Notes under the pieces: generated by a model
What the model was told of the DNA's origin: nothing
Database searches by the model: none
Seen by the model: only the letters and a program-made list of their open reading frames with translations
Part shown: positions 21,830 through 25,625 of the stretch, piece after piece
Layout: every line of letters starts with the position of its first letter
Numbering within the stretch: position 1 is the stretch's first letter
Position numbers and translations under genes: made by a program
From: CAYRVX01 sp964642165
GTDB lineage: Bacteria > Planctomycetota > Phycisphaerae > SM23-33
DNA length: 25,625 nt
Assembly: GCA_964642165.1 (NCBI GenBank)
Contig: CAZXOC010000077.1
Span: forward strand, 1-25,625
Direction of reading: 5' to 3'

Positions 21830-24800
21830 ATGAAGCTGAAGAAGTTAGTCCTCTCCGGGTTCAAGAGCTTCGCGGACCGCACCGAGCTGGCGTTCGACGA
21901 CGGGGTCACGTGCATCGTCGGGCCGAATGGCTGCGGCAAGAGCAACGTCGTCGATGCCTTCAAGTGGGTCCTGGGTTCGCAGTCGGCCAAGAGCCTCCGC
22001 GGCTCGGAGATGGCCGACGTGATCTTCAACGGGTCGGCCGGGCGGCGCCCGGGCGGCGCGGCCGAGGTCGCCCTGGTCTTCGACGACCCCGGCGAGGCGC
22101 TGTCCCTCCCCGGGCGGGGCAAGTCCAGCCAGGCGCCCGCTCCCGACGGCGTGCTGTCCGTCAGCCGCCGGCTCTTCCGCTCCGGGCTCAGCGAGTACCG
22201 CATCAACAACGTCCCCTGCCGCCTCCGCGACATCCGCGAGCTGTTCATGGACACCGGCGTCGGCGTGGACGCCTACAGCCTCATCGAACAGGGCAAGGTC
22301 GAGCTGTTCCTCCAGGCCGGGCAGGACGAGCGCCGCGCGATCTTCGACGAGGCCGCCGGCATCAGCAAGTACAAGGCCCGCAAGAAGGAGGCCCTCCGCA
22401 AGCTCGAACGCGTCGAGCAGAACCTCCTGCGCCTCAACGATATCGTGCAGGAAGTCGACAAGCAGCTCCGCTCGATCAAGTACCAGGCCGGCAAGGCGCG
22501 GAACTACCAGGCCTACTCCCAGCGCCTCCAGGAGCTCCGCTCGCTGCACTTCCTGGCCCAGTACCACACGCTGACGTGCCAGCGGAGGGAGCTCCAGGGC
22601 CGCCTCGACGCGGCCGCCGACGCCCTGTCGGCCGTCGCCACCCGGATCGATCAGCTCGAGGTCTCCCAGAGCGCCAGCGAGGTCGAGGCCGTCGACCTGG
22701 AACGCTCCGCCCGCGACCTCCAGAGCCGCACCGCCGCCATCGGCGGGCAGATCCTCACCTGCCAGGAACGCTGCGACCTGCTCACCGGACGCGTCCAGGA
22801 GCTGGACGAGCAGATCCTCGCCGCCCTGGCCCGCAGCGAGCAGTTGGAGGCGAAGATCGAGGCCGTCGGGCGCGAGCGCGACGAGCGCCACGCCCAGCTC
22901 GCCCGGCTCGACCAGGAGGGCACGGATCTGGCCGCCCGCTCCCGGACCGCCCGCGAGGAGCACGCCGCCGGAGAGCTGGCGCTGGCCCAGCTCCGCGGGC
23001 GCCTGGAGGACGAGAAGGACGGGACGGTCGACCTGTTCCGGCGCACGGCCGAACTGCACAACGAGATCAACGGACTCGGCCTGCGGCGCGAGAGCCTCCA
23101 CGGCCAGCGGCAGCGCCTCCGCAGCCGCGCCGAGGAGATCGAGCAGCTCCTCCGCGAGATGCTGACCGACAAGGCCAAGGTCGAGGCCCGGCGCCGCGAC
23201 GCCGACGCCGTGATGGGCGAGTCCACGCGGCGCCTGGACGAGGCGCGCAACGCCTCCCGGCGCCTCCACGAGGACGAGCAGAAACTCCGCGCCGAACTGG
23301 CCGAGGCCCGCGAGCGCCGCAGCGCCCGGGCCGGACGCATCCAGAGCCTCCAGGAGATGCAGGACCGCCTGGAAGGCGTCGCTTCCGGCACGCGGCGGGC
23401 CGTCGAGGCCCTCCGCGCCGGACGCCTCGAGGCCCTCCGCGGCATGCTCGGCGACTTCCTCGAGACGGACGTCGCCCACGCGCCGCCGATCGAGGCGGCG
23501 CTGGCCGGGGCCGACCAGCAGCTCCTCGCCGACCGCTTCGACGCCCTCGCCGACGAGGCCCCGGCCCTGCGAGAGGCCCTCGGCGACAACGCCGCCGTCG
23601 CGGTCCTCTGCCTCGACCGCCTCGGCCCGCTCGGACAGGACTTCGACCTCTCGGCCTGCCCCCGCCCCGCCGAGCGCGTCATCGACTTCGTCCGCTTCCC
23701 GCCTCCGCTGGCGCCGCTGATGTGGCGGCTCCTCGGCCGCACCCTCCTCGTGGAGAGCCTCGACGACGCCCGCGCCGCGGCGGCCGCCACGCCCGCCGGC
23801 TTCCGCTTCGTCACCCGGACCGGCGAGGTCCTCGAAGCCGACGGACGCGTCCGGTTCGGCGCCGCCAACCGCGCCGCCGGCGTCATCGCCCGCCGAAGCG
23901 AGCTGGCCGAACTGCACGCCGAGCAGGCCGACTGCGACGAGCAGATCGAGGCGCTCGAGGGCCGCTGCCAATCCGCCCGCAACGAGCTGGCCCACCTCGA
24001 CGAGGTCCAGCAGGGCCTGCGGACCGCCATCTACGAGGCCCGCACCGAGCAGGTCGAGTGCAACAGCCGCCTGGCCCGCCTCGGCGAGCAGGTCGATGCC
24101 CTCCGGCGCGAACAGCCCGTCATCGCCGACGACCTCGACGACCTCGCCGGCGAGATCGAGGCCACCGTCCAGGCCGAGGACGAGGCCCGCCGACGCGCCG
24201 GCGAGCTGGAGGAGCTCCACCAGCAGCGCCAGCAGCAGATCGCCCTGCTCCGGGGCGAGATCGACCAGGCCGCACAGCGGCAGGGGCAGACCGCCGAGCG
24301 GATGACCGAGACCAAGGTCGCCCTGGCCGCCGTGGACGAGAAGAAACGCGCCGCTCGCGACGCCCTCGATGCCGCCCGGCGGCGCGGCGAGGCCATGCAG
24401 CAGGACCTCGACAGCAGCCGGCGACTCGTCGAGCTGGACCGCAAGCGCAAGGCCGACGCCCAGGCCGCCATCCAGAAGAGCCGCGCCGAGATCGACCGGC
24501 TGTACGACCAGCAGCGGCAGCTCAACCAGGAGGCCGACGACCTCGAGGAGTCCCGCGCCGGGCTCAAGGAGAAGCTCGAGGAGATCCGCTCGCGGTTGAG
24601 CCAAAAGCGCAAGGCCCACGCGGAGGCCTCCGAGCAGTTGCACGGGCTGAAGGTCGAGCAGGGCGAGATGGAGGTGCGGGTCGAGAGCCTGATTGCCCGG
24701 GCGGCCGACGAGATGAGCATGGACGTCCTGGCCCTCTACCAGGGCTACGAGCACGACGAGCAGCGCGACTGGGACGCCGTCGACGCGGAGATCCGCGAGC

Positions 24801-25567
24801 TTCGCGGCAAGATCGAGCGCCTCGGCAACGTCAACCTCGACGCCATCACCGAGCAGGAGGAGCTCGAGAAGCGCCGCGACTTCCTCCGCGAGCAGCTCGC
24901 CGACATCGAGTCCTCCCGCCGCCAGCTCCACGACCTCATCCGGCGCATCAACAGGGAAAGCCGCGAGCTGTTCGTCGAGACGTTCGACCGCGTCCGCGAG
25001 CACTTCCAGACGCTGTTCCGAAAGCTCTTCAGCGGCGGGCGGGCCGACATCATGCTGCTCGACCCCGACAACGTCCTCGAAAGCGGCATCGAGATCATCG
25101 CCCGCCCGCCCGGCAAGGAGCTCCGCAGTCTCTCGCTGCTGTCCGGCGGCGAGAAGACCATGACCGCCCTGTCGTTGATGTTCAGCTTCTTCAAGTACCG
25201 CCCCAGCCCCTTCTGCCTGCTCGACGAGGTCGACGCCGCCCTCGACGAGGAGAACACCCGGCGGTTCGTGCGCCTCGTGCAGGAGTTCGTCGACACCAGC
25301 CAGTTCGTCATCATCTCGCACGCCAAGCGGACGATGAGCATGGCCGACGTGCTCTACGGCATCACGATGCAGGAGGCCGGCGTCTCCAACCGCATCAGCG
25401 TCCGCTTCGAAGAGGCCGTCCACCACGCCGAGCAGCACCCCGCCGAGGCCGAAGCCCTCGCCGCCCCGTGGCCGCCGCCCGGTTCGCCCTCGCCGGGCTC
25501 CCCCCGCCACGGCCGCCGCCCCTCGGGTTCGCCCCCGTCGGGTTCACCCCGGCGGGGCGATGACTGA
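21830..25567 (+). CDS. smc: Chromosome segregation protein SMC
   Basis: SMC is a DNA-organising ATPase that dimerises through a hinge and, with ScpA and ScpB, compacts and segregates the chromosome. The protein has 1245 residues, slightly longer than the usual 1150-1200. Walker A GPNGCGKS is at 31-38. Coiled coil 1 covers roughly 170-510, the hinge about 515-680 and coiled coil 2 about 690-1010. The signature LLSGGEKT lies near 1103 and Walker B CLLDEVD near 1130. The hinge Gly pairs are less regular than usual. After the head a Pro/Gly/Ser tail of about 45 residues is added, with GSP repeats encoded by a short DNA repeat. A poor GGGAAG lies about 11 bases upstream of the ATG. scpA and scpB are not in the window. 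Confidence 0.96.
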   Translation: MKLKKLVLSGFKSFADRTELAFDDGVTCIVGPNGCGKSNVVDAFKWVLGSQSAKSLRGSEMADVIFNGSAGRRPGGAAEVALVFDDPGEALSLPGRGKSSQAPAPDGVLSVSRRLFRSGLSEYRINNVPCRLRDIRELFMDTGVGVDAYSLIEQGKVELFLQAGQDERRAIFDEAAGISKYKARKKEALRKLERVEQNLLRLNDIVQEVDKQLRSIKYQAGKARNYQAYSQRLQELRSLHFLAQYHTLTCQRRELQGRLDAAADALSAVATRIDQLEVSQSASEVEAVDLERSARDLQSRTAAIGGQILTCQERCDLLTGRVQELDEQILAALARSEQLEAKIEAVGRERDERHAQLARLDQEGTDLAARSRTAREEHAAGELALAQLRGRLEDEKDGTVDLFRRTAELHNEINGLGLRRESLHGQRQRLRSRAEEIEQLLREMLTDKAKVEARRRDADAVMGESTRRLDEARNASRRLHEDEQKLRAELAEARERRSARAGRIQSLQEMQDRLEGVASGTRRAVEALRAGRLEALRGMLGDFLETDVAHAPPIEAALAGADQQLLADRFDALADEAPALREALGDNAAVAVLCLDRLGPLGQDFDLSACPRPAERVIDFVRFPPPLAPLMWRLLGRTLLVESLDDARAAAAATPAGFRFVTRTGEVLEADGRVRFGAANRAAGVIARRSELAELHAEQADCDEQIEALEGRCQSARNELAHLDEVQQGLRTAIYEARTEQVECNSRLARLGEQVDALRREQPVIADDLDDLAGEIEATVQAEDEARRRAGELEELHQQRQQQIALLRGEIDQAAQRQGQTAERMTETKVALAAVDEKKRAARDALDAARRRGEAMQQDLDSSRRLVELDRKRKADAQAAIQKSRAEIDRLYDQQRQLNQEADDLEESRAGLKEKLEEIRSRLSQKRKAHAEASEQLHGLKVEQGEMEVRVESLIARAADEMSMDVLALYQGYEHDEQRDWDAVDAEIRELRGKIERLGNVNLDAITEQEELEKRRDFLREQLADIESSRRQLHDLIRRINRESRELFVETFDRVREHFQTLFRKLFSGGRADIMLLDPDNVLESGIEIIARPPGKELRSLSLLSGGEKTMTALSLMFSFFKYRPSPFCLLDEVDAALDEENTRRFVRLVQEFVDTSQFVIISHAKRTMSMADVLYGITMQEAGVSNRISVRFEEAVHHAEQHPAEAEALAAPWPPPGSPSPGSPRHGRRPSGSPPSGSPRRGDD

Positions 25568-25625
25568 AGGTCCAGGATCGCCCGCCGCGCTCGTCGGGTC
25601 TCCGTCGGGTTCATCCCGGCGGGAC
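25478..25625. repeat. GC-rich short repeat across the 3' end of smc, running off the window
   Basis: Cores related to TCGGGTTC recur about every 15 bases inside the end of smc (near 25480, 25494, 25523 and 25538) and again after its stop (near 25593 and 25605). The 22-base stretches at 25535-25556 and 25602-25623 differ by one base. Each can fold into an 8-bp hairpin, CCGTCGGG with CCCGGCGG, including one G-U. This suggests a palindromic repeat family, one part of which is read as the SMC tail. The array continues beyond the window. Confidence 0.6.

Noticed and set aside
21845..25510. 1221-codon open frame antisense to smc
   Set aside because: It mirrors the SMC coiled-coil codons, is rich in Leu/Val/Ala/Gly without motifs, and SMC on the plus strand has all expected motifs.

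Overview
The window is a high-GC bacterial chromosome segment filled with conserved housekeeping genes. Gene content suggests a planctomycete or a relative. The clues are an ABC permease fused to a CPBP protease, a FlgI-like lipoprotein away from any flagellar genes, a three-LysM protein with one N-terminal membrane helix, and a HPF/PtsN/HPr/EI set without sugar permeases. This assignment is inference from gene content only. I see no phage, transposon, CRISPR or rRNA.

Layout. Positions 1-55 hold the 5' part of a tRNA-Lys on the minus strand. A small membrane protein (minus) and gap (plus) diverge from a shared promoter region at 724-949. gap converges on a two-gene minus-strand ABC cassette (ATPase, then a 902-residue permease-protease), with a strong hairpin between them. 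The ATPase diverges from pgk. After pgk come rpe, a histidine-phosphatase-like gene that has lost its catalytic residues, and accD, packed tightly in one direction. accD converges on an RNase E/G gene across a 27-base gap that is almost entirely a hairpin. Minus-strand genes then run, in transcription order: DUF502 membrane protein, HPF, PtsN-like EIIA, HPr and EI, then TIGR03936-type protein and RNase E/G. Four joints in the window are 4-base start/stop overlaps (GTGA or ATGA). ackA diverges from DUF502 across 466 bases and is followed on the plus strand by the LysM protein, the FlgI-like lipoprotein and smc. smc ends in a GC-rich short repeat that runs to the window edge.

How the genes fit together. 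gap, pgk, rpe, accD and ackA cover lower glycolysis, the pentose-phosphate link, fatty-acid initiation and acetate formation. HPr, EI and EIIA make a phosphorelay with no EIIB or EIIC nearby, so a regulatory role is likelier than sugar uptake. HPF beside PtsN parallels the proteobacterial hpf-ptsN pairing. The envelope genes and smc form a separate plus-strand block.

Most genes belong to well-known families. The points most worth a second look are the degenerate phosphatase, the ABC-CPBP fusion, the regulatory PTS-hibernation cluster, the FlgI-like lipoprotein, and several palindromes placed over promoters. Promoters and hairpins were found by eye and are predictions.
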